Assembly: GCA_038045265.1 (NCBI GenBank)
Contig: JBBSYL010000008.1
Coordinates: 1 to 43,087, forward strand
Length of the DNA stretch: 43,087 nt
Direction: 5' to 3'
DNA from: SICV01 sp038045265
Lineage (GTDB): Archaea; Nanobdellota; Nanobdellia; Pacearchaeales; GW2011-AR1
Of this stretch, positions 1-7,362 are shown one piece after another; position 1 is the stretch's first letter, and every line of letters starts with the position of its first letter. The translations under genes and the position numbers were made by a program. The notes below the pieces were generated by a model. That model saw only the letters and a program-made list of their open reading frames with translations, did no database searches and was not told the origin of the DNA.

Positions 1-40
1 TTCAAATCCCACAAAATAAAATAGTGGTCCCGACGGGATT
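1..40. repeat. 40-bp direct repeat, left copy
   Basis: Identical to 94-133. The last 17 bp match the 3' end of the tRNA-Lys gene and the rest match its downstream flank. The copy begins at the window edge, so the repeat may extend further left. The 53 bp between the copies hold two small hairpins (47-60, GCTTC/GAAGC; 69-88, imperfect AGAGA-TTC). Confidence 0.9.
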
Positions 41-93
41 CCTGAAGCTTCGCGAGAAGCGAGGGGACAGAGATTCGAAGAATTCTCTGGATG

Positions 94-133
94 TTCAAAT
101 CCCACAAAATAAAATAGTGGTCCCGACGGGATT
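94..133. repeat. 40-bp direct repeat, right copy overlapping tRNA-Lys 3' end
   Basis: Second copy of the 1-40 repeat. It overlaps the 3' part of the tRNA gene (118-133, T-arm and acceptor) and continues 24 bp downstream of it. A duplicated tRNA 3' end is the usual footprint of site-specific integration or of tandem slippage; no integrase is visible in the window. Confidence 0.9.
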
Positions 134-191
134 TGAACCCGCGACACCTGGATTAAAAGTCCAGTGCTCTACCAGACTGAGCTACGGAACC
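118..191 (-). tRNA. tRNA-Lys (anticodon UUU)
   Basis: The minus strand folds into a full cloverleaf: acceptor GGUUCCG/CGGGACC (7 bp), D-arm, anticodon stem CUGGA/UCCAG with loop CUUUUAA (anticodon UUU, lysine), and T-arm with loop UUCAAAU. The discriminator base is A and CCA is not encoded (the following bases are CTA). A TATA-like TTTAAATA lies about 30 bp upstream (about 218-226). Confidence 0.95.
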
Positions 192-241
192 ATACTCAGC
201 TCAGAATAAAAGTCGTTATTTAAAAGTTTAGTTTTACAGTT

Positions 242-598
242 TTAGAATAATGATAAACCAATAAGTGCATTCTTTCCAAGGTGAGTGGCCCATTCTCTTG
301 CATTATTCGTAGCACACCATTCTTTATCAAAATCTCCAACAACTTCGTTTCTTAATATGAGATATTCGACCATCCTGTGGAAAAAATGTGCCTTGTATAT
401 TTTCTGCAAAACAACATATCTCTCGCTATTTCTTGAGCGATGAACAGAAGTAGCCATTATTTGTGCGGGCTTTCCTCTCTCGCATTCGTGAAATAAGATT
501 ACTCCCCCAGCTCCGTTATTTGTAACATAGAATCTGTTTCCAAAGCCTTCTGCAATAAGATGTTCTCCATCAGCAAGTGCTCTCATAAAAATTAACAA
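242..598 (-). CDS. hypothetical protein, 118 aa
   Basis: I do not recognise this protein. It is a soluble, aromatic- and charge-rich sequence with no membrane segment and no obvious catalytic motif. A later methionine at residue 5 (586) is an alternative start. It sits between tRNA-Lys and the thioredoxin gene on the same strand. The upstream minus strand is A/T-rich with a possible TATA near 612-620. Coding is supported by an uninterrupted frame with natural-looking composition and no better frame on the opposite strand. Confidence 0.65.
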   Translation of the reverse strand: MLIFMRALADGEHLIAEGFGNRFYVTNNGAGGVILFHECERGKPAQIMATSVHRSRNSERYVVLQKIYKAHFFHRMVEYLILRNEVVGDFDKEWCATNNAREWATHLGKNALIGLSLF

Positions 599-633
599 TT
601 TAATTAGCTTATAAACATTATTACATTAAAAAG

Positions 634-954
634 TTAGAAAGCTTCTTTGGCTTTTTCTATAATAGAATCTCTGTCAACAAATCCAACGCTCTGGTCAACA
701 ACTTCTCCATCTTTCAAAAACAAAAGAGCCGGAATACTCATCACCCTGAATCTGCTCGCCAGTTCGTTTTCAGAATCAACATCAACTTTTCCAAAATGCA
801 CTTTTCCCTGCAATTCTTCAGAGGCCGCATCAAACTCAGGTTTTATCATTTTGCATGGTCCGCACCATCCAGCCCAGAAATCAATCACCCAATTGCCTTT
901 TACAGTTTTAGAATCAAAATTTCCCTCATTTAATTCAATAATATTTTCTGCCAT
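634..954 (-). CDS. trxA: thioredoxin
   Basis: Small cytosolic dithiol oxidoreductase of about the classic thioredoxin length (106 aa). The active site WCGPC lies at residues 30-34 and the cis-proline at 75 (SIPA), inside a complete beta-alpha thioredoxin fold. The likely role is reducing disulfides, including those of the class II ribonucleotide reductase encoded 0.8 kb upstream on the same strand. The start is fixed by a TATA box about 26 nt upstream, giving a leaderless mRNA. The promoter shares a long identical block with that of nrdR, which supports a functional link to deoxyribonucleotide synthesis. Confidence 0.95.
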   Translation of the reverse strand: MAENIIELNEGNFDSKTVKGNWVIDFWAGWCGPCKMIKPEFDAASEELQGKVHFGKVDVDSENELASRFRVMSIPALLFLKDGEVVDQSVGFVDRDSIIEKAKEAF

Positions 955-975
955 AATAGAGTTTTGAAAATTCTA

Positions 976-1015
976 CTTATAAATATTTCTATACTTTTCT
1001 TTTTATCGAAGATAA
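976..1015 (-). promoter_or_regulatory. thioredoxin promoter with upstream palindrome, shared with nrdR
   Basis: TATA-like TTTATAAG (minus strand, about 976-984) is followed upstream by a block at 985-1002 identical to 6289-6306, then a 13-bp dyad TTATCGAAGATAA at 1003-1015. The nrdR promoter has the same arrangement and spacing with TTACCGTCGGTAA. The TATA lies 25-30 nt from the ATG at 954. Confidence 0.7.
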
Positions 1016-1103
1016 AATGTGATTAAAATAATGTATTCATTTTGTAATAGATAAACTAATTGGTAAATAGTCATCTATTAATACTTCTATACCCTATAAT
1101 AAA

Positions 1104-1703
1104 ATGGACAAAACACAGCTTATTGAATTGCTTAAAAAAGAAAAATACAAAGAAGAAATAGTTCAAGCATTTGCAAATGTAAAAAGGGAAGATTTCCTCC
1201 CAGATCATCTGAAGCCGTACGCATATGAAAATATGGCTCTTCCAATAGGAGAAGGTTCTGCAGTCTCACAACCAACAATAATTGCACTTATCCTAGAACT
1301 TTTGGATGTTCAACCTAATTTAAGGGTGCTTGAAATTGGCTCTGGATCCGGATACGTTTTAGCATTATTATCTGAATTGACTAGTTCAGACATTTATGGA
1401 ATAGAAATAAAAGCAAATATGGCTGCAGAGTCAAAAGGAAGATTAGCTGGCAAGCCACATGTACACATAATAAATAAATCAGGATATAATGGTCTTCCAG
1501 GCAAGGCACCTTTCGATCGCATTTTAGTTTCTGCGGCCTGCACAAAAATTCCAAAACATCTTTTATCGCAATTAAACGATCATGGAATTTTAGTTGCCCC
1601 AGTAAAAAGCGACCTAATTAAAATAACGAGGTCCGGAGAAAAATACAATGAGGAAGCTTATAGGGATAAAGTTCAATTCGTTTCAATGGTCGAAGAAGAC
1701 TAA
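1104..1703 (+). CDS. pcm: protein-L-isoaspartate O-methyltransferase family protein
   Basis: SAM-dependent methyltransferase of the PCMT family, which methylates isoaspartyl residues in damaged proteins. SAM-binding motif I is VLEIGSGSGY at residues 75-84. The family's N-terminal substrate loop appears as AVSQPT (53-58), close to the SxP pattern of PCMTs. At 199 aa it is slightly short of the usual 210-220. The remainder shows the Rossmann order, with an acidic ribose-binding residue in YGIEI. It is monocistronic on the plus strand, divergent from trxA. A TATA-like ATTAATAC lies about 25 nt upstream of the ATG. Confidence 0.85.
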   Translation: MDKTQLIELLKKEKYKEEIVQAFANVKREDFLPDHLKPYAYENMALPIGEGSAVSQPTIIALILELLDVQPNLRVLEIGSGSGYVLALLSELTSSDIYGIEIKANMAAESKGRLAGKPHVHIINKSGYNGLPGKAPFDRILVSAACTKIPKHLLSQLNDHGILVAPVKSDLIKITRSGEKYNEEAYRDKVQFVSMVEED

Positions 1704-1782
1704 TCTTTCACTTTATCTAATTAGCGCCATAATAAATATCTAATATTATTAACTCAATTCCTCGTTGTATTTTAACAGAAAT

Positions 1783-4700
1783 TTATTCCCCACATCCACT
1801 TCTAAAACTTGAATTGCAATCTGTGCATCTCTTTGAGCAATTCCCTGTATCTTTTAATGTTCCAACTGCTCCGCATATTGGGCAGATTAAATTCTTATTC
1901 GCTTCGTTGCTTGCAGGATTCAATTGTACCTCTTCTTTCTTGAATTCTGTTATTGATTTCTGCTCTTCCTTTGCAGGCTCAAGTTGTTGAACAACAAATT
2001 CTTTCTTTCCTGCACCTTGTCCAAAATGATTTATCATGAACTGTGCCACATAATCCACTATTGAGGTAGCAGTTCTTATAGGCATCGCATTTTTATCCAG
2101 CTCTCCGCCGTTTGTATTTTTCACAAATCCAGCAGGTTCAAATCTATGATGTCTGAATTTATTGAATAGAACCTCAATTGGAGTTCCGTATTGCAGATTC
2201 ATAGATACTGCAGTAGCCCACGCATCTACTAATCCATTGACTGTTGATCCAACTTTATGCATTGTTAAAAATATCTCTCCAGGTTTTCCATCATCATATA
2301 AACCAATGGTCAAATAACCTTCATGACTGTTAATATCAAATTTATGTGTTATTGCTTTTCTTGTTTGGGGCATTTTTATCCTTTCATTCCCCGCAACCAC
2401 TTTGACTTGCTGTACCTGTTCTTTCTTTACCATTTCCCCATCGGTCTTCTTAGTATTTAATGGCTGACTTCTCTTACTATTCTCCCTGTAAATTGCAACA
2501 GCTTTCAATCCTTTTTCCCATGCATAAATATAAGCATCCATTATATTCTCCACACTTGAATCTTCAGGCATATTCACTGTTTTGCTTATTGCTCCCGAAA
2601 TGAATGGTTGTGTGACCGCCATCATATCAATATGCGCAGTCCAATTAATAGCTCTTTTTCCCTTTGCAGGTCTAAAAGCACAGTCAAAAATAGCCAAATG
2701 TTTATCGTCTAATTGTGGTGCGCCTTCAATAGTGTCATTTTTATCAACATAATTTATTATTTCATTTATTTCATGCTCGCTATATCCAAGATTCTTTAGT
2801 GCTAATCCTACAGACCTATTAACTATCTTCAACATCCCTCCTCCGCCCAATACTTTATACTTAACAAGAGCAATATCTGGTTCAATTCCAGTTGTGTCAC
2901 AATCCATCATGAAAGCAATTGTTCCAGTCGGAGCAAGGACAGTTGTCTGCGCATTCCTAAATCCAAACTTCTCTCCAAGCTCAAGTGCATCGCTCCAAGA
3001 ATCCCATGCAATATTAACCAAATCTCTCAAATGGATTGGAACAGATTCAACTTTAATATCCTTAACATGTTCTCTGTGCATTTTTATAACTTCAATCATT
3101 GAATTTTTATTCTCTGCATATCCTGGAAATGGGCCAACAAGTGCAGCAAGCTCAGCGCTCGTCTTATATGCTTCTCCACACATTATGGCCGTTATTGCCG
3201 CTGCTACCGCCCTCCCCTCTTCAGAATCATAAAGCAATCCAAGACTCATCAACAAAGCCCCAAGATTTGCATATCCCAATCCAAGAGTTCTGAAAATATG
3301 AGATCTTAAAGCAACTTTCTCAGTAGGGTAGCTCGCTCCGTCCACTATCAGATCCATCGCAATAATGAAGGATCTAACAACTGCCTTGAACTTTTCATAA
3401 TCGAATCTCCCATCTTCTGTTCTAAATTTCATTAAATTAATAGAAGCAAGATTACATGCAGTATCATCTAAAAATACATATTCTGAACAATTATGAATAG
3501 TTATTCCATTAGCCACAAAAGTATGTGTAATTGGTTCAGTTAAATCATAAACAATTTCCTCTCCAATATATTCTAAAGATTCAACTGCATCAAGAGGATA
3601 ATCTTTATAGGTTTCAACCTCTTCATTCATTTTCTTAAGCCTCTCACTCTTATAAGATTCAGGCATAAATCCTATTAATTTTTCAAATTTTACTCTTCCA
3701 TCTTTAGATATTCTTAATGAGTGTACTTCTTTTACATCATATTCTTTCATTCCTCCTTTTCCATCAGGAAGCATTGCGACAGATTTTCCAGCCCTCCTAT
3801 TTCTATACAACTTACTTTTTATTCCAAATCCAAGAAGCATAATTTGAACATCTTTCACCAATTGAAGACTTGTAGAATCAAGAGAAACATATTGCGATTT
3901 TTCACCATAATTAGCCACAGTTCCATCTGCTGTAAATAAGCCCTGTAAAACGTATTTCTGTGCACCCAAAGGCAAAGCAAAAATCTGCTCACTTATGTAC
4001 TTTTCATGAGAATAAAGTCCAAGATTAATCATTTGTGAGAACATACTAATTAAAGAAGTATTTGTCACTTCGTATTTCGCAGAAGTTTGTGTTATCTGCA
4101 CACTCGCAGGAGTATTCTTATGAGTAATTCTTTCATAATTCTCTGCAACATATCCTGCAAATTTATCTAATATATTCTTCTCATCAGTCTTATGCATGGT
4201 TAATTGTATCCCTCTGCCTTCCTCACTATTTCTTGAGCCATCTCCAAGATAAACTCCAAGCATTTGATAAAATGTCTTTTCTTTTTCATCAACCCTCTTT
4301 ATTTCCGCAACTTGGTGTGGAGGAATAAGAACCCTATCCTCCTTGCTCAATTCACAAGCAGGAATAAAACCTCTATTAATTGTGAATACTTTATGATCCG
4401 CAGTTAATTTTATTTCATAACCTGAATTAGTAGTTAATTTATAGACAGGTTTATTTCCAGTAACAAATGAACCAAATATATTAGACTCATTAATCAGACC
4501 AGTATTTGTAATGATTGCACTTTTTTTATCCAACATTTTATCAATTCTTAACCATTTTCCATCTTTAGTCAAAACTTTTGTATCTCCTGTAACGCATGGG
4601 TTAGTTGCATTTATTCTTCCAGAATTTTTGCATGTGTGATATTTCTGTATTATCGAATCACTCTGTATTCCTGGATCTCCACATATCCATGTTCCTTCGG

Positions 4701-5760
4701 CAATCTTGTACAAAATATCTCTAGCCTTATAATTATCCATAACTTTTCCATCAGTAACTGCTTTAGTCTGCCACTCTCCATTTTCTCTCGCTTTCTGCAT
4801 GAATTCATCTGTAACTCTTACACTCATATTACAATTTTGGAAAAATACAGAGCCATATGCCTCCCCATTCATCCCCCCAGGGTAACCTTGTTCAATCAAT
4901 GCCCAAGCTTTCTTCTCTTCTTTTTGTTTGGCCTCTATGAAATCCATAATATCTGGATGGTCAACGTTAAGTATTTCCATTTTAGCAGCTCTCCTAGTCT
5001 TCCCCCCAGATTTAATGATATTCGCATAAGCATCATACCCTTTCATAAAACTCAACGGTCCAGAAGCTTTCCCTCCTCCAGTAATTCTCTCCCTGCTACT
5101 TCTCAAGGGAGATCTATTAGTTCCAGTCCCAGATCCTGCCTTAAACAAGGTGGCCTCTGCAACCTGTACTTCCATTATCGATTCCATATTATCTTGTATA
5201 CTCAATATAAAACAAGCAGAACACTGAGGCCTGTCCATCTGCTTATTAGACCTAATTACTTTCTTATTTGCTTCGTCCCAAACATAAGTAGATACTCCCC
5301 CAGCATCTTTATTGTATTCTTGTATTCCAACGTTAAACCAGACAGGAGAATTAAATATGCACAATTGGTTTAAACATATGGCTGCAATTTCTTCCTCAAG
5401 TATCTTTGCTCTCACCTCATCGAAGTATCCTTGTTTAACTGCTTGTCTACTGAAGTATCTGCTTACTCTTCCTATTATTTTCTCTATACTATTTTCCCTT
5501 TCTCCTTTGTCCTGATTTCCCCAGAAATACTTGCTTGCCACTACCTTTAGTGCAAGAGAGCTCCAAAATTCTGGCTTTCTTACATCCTTCTGAGTAAAGA
5601 CAGGCTTCCCCCTATCATCGCTTACATTAACATCTTCAGATACCCACTTTATAGGATTTCCATAAATATCGTACTGAAATGGGCTTTTCCCTTCAAAAGT
5701 AAATGATCTTTGCATCTGAAACTTTCCAGACTCTAGCTGTTGTATTCTCTCAGGCGTCAT
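1783..5760 (-). CDS. nrdJ: adenosylcobalamin-dependent (class II) ribonucleoside reductase, intein-containing
   Basis: Converts ribonucleotides to deoxyribonucleotides using coenzyme B12. The precursor is 1325 aa. The mature enzyme after splicing would be about 956 aa, normal for archaeal NrdJ. Visible landmarks are the redox cysteine pair region PQCSAC (178-183), the catalytic NPC/SE site (N387, P388, then C758, S759, E760 after intein removal), PTGTI in the barrel, a TSCPD-like region, and a C-terminal Cys-rich tail with two CxxC pairs ending CGE, the usual dithiol shuttle. The ATG overlaps the nrdR stop codon (ATGA), so the two genes form a translationally coupled operon. Thioredoxin is the likely reductant. 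Confidence 0.95.
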   Translation of the reverse strand: MTPERIQQLESGKFQMQRSFTFEGKSPFQYDIYGNPIKWVSEDVNVSDDRGKPVFTQKDVRKPEFWSSLALKVVASKYFWGNQDKGERENSIEKIIGRVSRYFSRQAVKQGYFDEVRAKILEEEIAAICLNQLCIFNSPVWFNVGIQEYNKDAGGVSTYVWDEANKKVIRSNKQMDRPQCSACFILSIQDNMESIMEVQVAEATLFKAGSGTGTNRSPLRSSRERITGGGKASGPLSFMKGYDAYANIIKSGGKTRRAAKMEILNVDHPDIMDFIEAKQKEEKKAWALIEQGYPGGMNGEAYGSVFFQNCNMSVRVTDEFMQKARENGEWQTKAVTDGKVMDNYKARDILYKIAEGTWICGDPGIQSDSIIQKYHTCKNSGRINATNPCVTGDTKVLTKDGKWLRIDKMLDKKSAIITNTGLINESNIFGSFVTGNKPVYKLTTNSGYEIKLTADHKVFTINRGFIPACELSKEDRVLIPPHQVAEIKRVDEKEKTFYQMLGVYLGDGSRNSEEGRGIQLTMHKTDEKNILDKFAGYVAENYERITHKNTPASVQITQTSAKYEVTNTSLISMFSQMINLGLYSHEKYISEQIFALPLGAQKYVLQGLFTADGTVANYGEKSQYVSLDSTSLQLVKDVQIMLLGFGIKSKLYRNRRAGKSVAMLPDGKGGMKEYDVKEVHSLRISKDGRVKFEKLIGFMPESYKSERLKKMNEEVETYKDYPLDAVESLEYIGEEIVYDLTEPITHTFVANGITIHNCSEYVFLDDTACNLASINLMKFRTEDGRFDYEKFKAVVRSFIIAMDLIVDGASYPTEKVALRSHIFRTLGLGYANLGALLMSLGLLYDSEEGRAVAAAITAIMCGEAYKTSAELAALVGPFPGYAENKNSMIEVIKMHREHVKDIKVESVPIHLRDLVNIAWDSWSDALELGEKFGFRNAQTTVLAPTGTIAFMMDCDTTGIEPDIALVKYKVLGGGGMLKIVNRSVGLALKNLGYSEHEINEIINYVDKNDTIEGAPQLDDKHLAIFDCAFRPAKGKRAINWTAHIDMMAVTQPFISGAISKTVNMPEDSSVENIMDAYIYAWEKGLKAVAIYRENSKRSQPLNTKKTDGEMVKKEQVQQVKVVAGNERIKMPQTRKAITHKFDINSHEGYLTIGLYDDGKPGEIFLTMHKVGSTVNGLVDAWATAVSMNLQYGTPIEVLFNKFRHHRFEPAGFVKNTNGGELDKNAMPIRTATSIVDYVAQFMINHFGQGAGKKEFVVQQLEPAKEEQKSITEFKKEEVQLNPASNEANKNLICPICGAVGTLKDTGNCSKRCTDCNSSFRSGCGE
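3490..4596 (-). mobile_element. intein with LAGLIDADG homing endonuclease, in nrdJ
   Basis: 369-residue in-frame insertion, precursor residues 389-757. It starts with Cys (CVTGDTKVLT, block A), has block B TADH (453-456), two LAGLIDADG motifs LGVYLGDG (501-508) and LQGLFTADG (605-613), and ends ITIHN before the +1 extein residue Cys758. The endonuclease motifs keep their acidic residues, so it may be an active mobile intein. It interrupts NP/CSE, so the first extein residue is the thiyl-radical cysteine itself and unspliced protein cannot be active. Confidence 0.95.
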
Positions 5761-6200
5761 TTTCCAACCAACTCCTTTATTTCTTTCTTAAAATCAGAGA
5801 TATCTGTGAAATCTCTGTAAACCGAAGCGAATCTTATGTATGCAACCTTGTCTATCTTCTTTAATTCCTTAGAAACAAGCTCTCCAATATAATCTGACTT
5901 AACCTCTTTTCCTTTTCTTCTTAGTTTTTCTTCCACATTTATTACCATTTTATCTATTTTATCCGAACTTATGGGTCTTTTTTCGCAGGCTTTTTCCATT
6001 CCCTTCCTCATCTTCATCCTATCAAATTCCTCTCGCGCCCCATCTTTCTTCACAACTCTTAAGCGAACTTCTTCAGTACCTTCAAGAGTATTAAATCTCT
6101 TCTCACACTTAAGGCATTCCCTCCTACGTTTGGTTATGCCTTCAATGTCTCTCTTGTCAATCACCTTAGTCTCTTCGTGTTGACAGTAGGGGCACCTCAT
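5757..6200 (-). CDS. nrdR: transcriptional repressor NrdR
   Basis: Nucleotide-sensing repressor of ribonucleotide reductase genes. The N-terminal zinc ribbon starts MRCPYCQ and is completed by CLKC; an ATP-cone domain follows (EEVRLRVVKKDGAREEF onward). At about 147 aa it matches the family. I chose the ATG at 6200, giving the canonical CPYC near the N-terminus, over the GTG at 6212. Its stop overlaps the nrdJ start. NrdR is typical of bacteria and sporadic in archaea, so transfer is plausible. An inverted repeat in its leader may be an autoregulatory site. Confidence 0.93.
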   Translation of the reverse strand: MRCPYCQHEETKVIDKRDIEGITKRRRECLKCEKRFNTLEGTEEVRLRVVKKDGAREEFDRMKMRKGMEKACEKRPISSDKIDKMVINVEEKLRRKGKEVKSDYIGELVSKELKKIDKVAYIRFASVYRDFTDISDFKKEIKELVGK

Positions 6201-6211
6201 ATTTTTAACCA

Positions 6212-6252
6212 CAAGATGTTGTGTTTCTCTTATTTTTCAACACAATAACTTG
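6212..6252 (-). promoter_or_regulatory. inverted repeat in the nrdR leader, candidate NrdR operator
   Basis: Arms 6212-6225 and 6239-6252 are complementary at 12 of 14 positions (core TTGTGTT/AACACAA) around a 13-bp spacer. The site lies between the predicted transcription start (about 25 bp below the TATA at 6281-6288) and the start codon, where a bound repressor would block elongation. The half-sites loosely resemble NrdR-box ends (the family box contains ACAC...GTGT). Binding is an inference. Confidence 0.45.
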
Positions 6253-6280
6253 TATTTAATCTTTATCTCATGATTTGTCT

Positions 6281-6319
6281 ATTTAAACATTTCTATACTT
6301 TTCTTTTTACCGTCGGTAA
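6281..6319 (-). promoter_or_regulatory. nrdR-nrdJ promoter with upstream palindrome, shared with thioredoxin
   Basis: Minus-strand TATA TTTAAATA (about 6281-6288), a block at 6289-6306 identical to 985-1002 of the thioredoxin promoter, and a 13-bp perfect dyad TTACCGTCGGTAA at 6307-6319. The offset of the dyad from the shared block is the same (18 bp) at both promoters. Confidence 0.7.
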
Positions 6320-6465
6320 GTAAAAATATTTTTTTTGTTCTAATTTTCCAGTAATACTATGAATTTTTTGATGTAGATAACCGTATATTGGATTTTACAG
6401 TTAGATTTTAGAGAATTTTTAAAAATTCTCTATACATTTATAAAGAAAAAGCAACATCAAACTAA

Positions 6466-6705
6466 GTGAATACCAAATTTAAGCGTCATCAAAATGTAAA
6501 AATCTTAAGAGCACCAGACCCAGAATATGTAGAATATCATAATGAAGATGATCCAAAGTTCAAAGAAATTTCAATAGTTTCAGGAATGCATGGAAAAATA
6601 AACATTTTATTGCCAAATGGCCAATATCATGTAGAAATATTTGACAAGAAAGACAATATACTTGCATACGCCCCATTTAATGAAGAAGATTTAGAGGCAG
6701 AGTAA
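6466..6705 (+). CDS. hypothetical protein, 79 aa, possible SH3-like barrel
   Basis: Function not recognised. It begins with GTG; a TATA element (ATTTATAAAG, 6436-6445) sits 22-30 nt upstream, so the message would be leaderless. The pattern of alternating hydrophobics with glycines (VSGMHGKINI, then NGQYHVEIFD and ILAYAPFNEEDLE) suggests a small all-beta, KOW/SH3-like fold ending in an acidic tail. It is transcribed divergently from nrdR and converges on a short basic gene. Confidence 0.6.
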   Translation: MNTKFKRHQNVKILRAPDPEYVEYHNEDDPKFKEISIVSGMHGKINILLPNGQYHVEIFDKKDNILAYAPFNEEDLEAE

Positions 6706-6709
6706 TATA

Positions 6710-6826
6710 TTACTTGCCCAAATTTTGGCTCTTAATCTCTAGAGTTCTATTCATTCTCTTAGCTAGTTTAGTCGCATGTTTATGTAGTTTTCTTCTGCTT
6801 CTTGATCTTCTTTTCGCCTTTCTCAT
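6710..6826 (-). CDS. small Arg/Lys-rich protein, 38 aa
   Basis: Short frame, very basic: it begins MRKAKRRSRSRRKLHK, and about 18 of 38 residues are Arg, Lys or His. A good TATA box (TTTAAATA, about 6851-6859) lies 25-30 nt before the ATG, as for other leaderless genes here, and this is the main reason to believe it. The size and charge recall small ribosome- or nucleic-acid-associated proteins, but it is not clearly L39e or L41e. Confidence 0.45.
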   Translation of the reverse strand: MRKAKRRSRSRRKLHKHATKLAKRMNRTLEIKSQNLGK

Positions 6827-6871
6827 CTTCTCTTTTGTAAAATTGTATATTTAAATCTTCTTGCAACCCTC

Positions 6872-7246
6872 TTATTCTCTTCTTCTGACCAGCCTTGCAA
6901 ATGCTTCCTCAAGCAATCCAGAATAGTCATGTTTATCGCTTGACCTTATCTCTTTGTTTTTTGGATAAATACGTGGAGTTCCAAATTCATCTACGCTCTT
7001 AAAATACTGTCTAACTCTTTCTGGTTCTCCATCTATCTTTCCAGAACCATTTTCAGCTTCGATATATGTTCTTATGGGAGTTCTTTCAAAATCAAGCAGA
7101 GCCAACTCAAGCCTTTTTCCACTTTTACCCTGGGATGCTTCAACTCTCAAGAAATGTTTTCCTGAACAATTAAAAGTCTCAGAACCGTACAATGTATCTC
7201 CTGAAAGAGATTTATTAATTATCGCTTGATAAACTTCTTCAGCCAT
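6872..7246 (-). CDS. hypothetical protein, 124 aa
   Basis: Not recognised. It is a soluble mixed alpha/beta-looking protein with a single Cys, an N-terminal strand-rich half and an acidic-basic C-terminal helix ending in RRRE. Its ATG overlaps the end of a 45-codon membrane-protein frame in another register (7219-7356), suggesting translational coupling. A preceding AAAAGAG could act as a weak ribosome binding site. Confidence 0.6.
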   Translation of the reverse strand: MAEEVYQAIINKSLSGDTLYGSETFNCSGKHFLRVEASQGKSGKRLELALLDFERTPIRTYIEAENGSGKIDGEPERVRQYFKSVDEFGTPRIYPKNKEIRSSDKHDYSGLLEEAFARLVRRRE

Positions 7247-7356
7247 CTCTTTTTTAGGGGCAAACCCTTTTGCGGAACGAAAGTAAATACGCCAGCAATT
7301 ATGGCAGTCAAGCCCAGCAAACTAATCAAACCCTTAACTCGCCTTATAGAATCCAT
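7219..7356 (-). CDS. possible small membrane protein, 45 aa
   Basis: Frame beginning MDSIRRVKG, with one hydrophobic segment (residues 10-27, LISLLGLTAIIAGVFTFV) and a basic tail KKRWLKKFIKR: one transmembrane helix flanked by positive charge. A TATA-like TTTATAGA lies about 27 nt upstream of the ATG, inside the 3' end of the cysteine desulfurase gene. It overlaps the next gene by 28 bp. It could also be a fortuitous frame in the leader of the 124-aa gene. Confidence 0.4.
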   Translation of the reverse strand: MDSIRRVKGLISLLGLTAIIAGVFTFVPQKGLPLKKRWLKKFIKR

Positions 7357-7362
7357 AAATCT

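Noticed and set aside
24..209. 61-codon plus-strand frame across the tRNA region
   Set aside because: It is the antisense translation of tRNA-Lys (the familiar VPTGFEPATPGLKVQCSTRL pattern), not a protein.
4636..5373. 245-codon plus-strand frame opposite nrdJ
   Set aside because: Shadow of the conserved nrdJ coding sequence; composition is Ser/Phe/Ile-rich antisense with no motifs.
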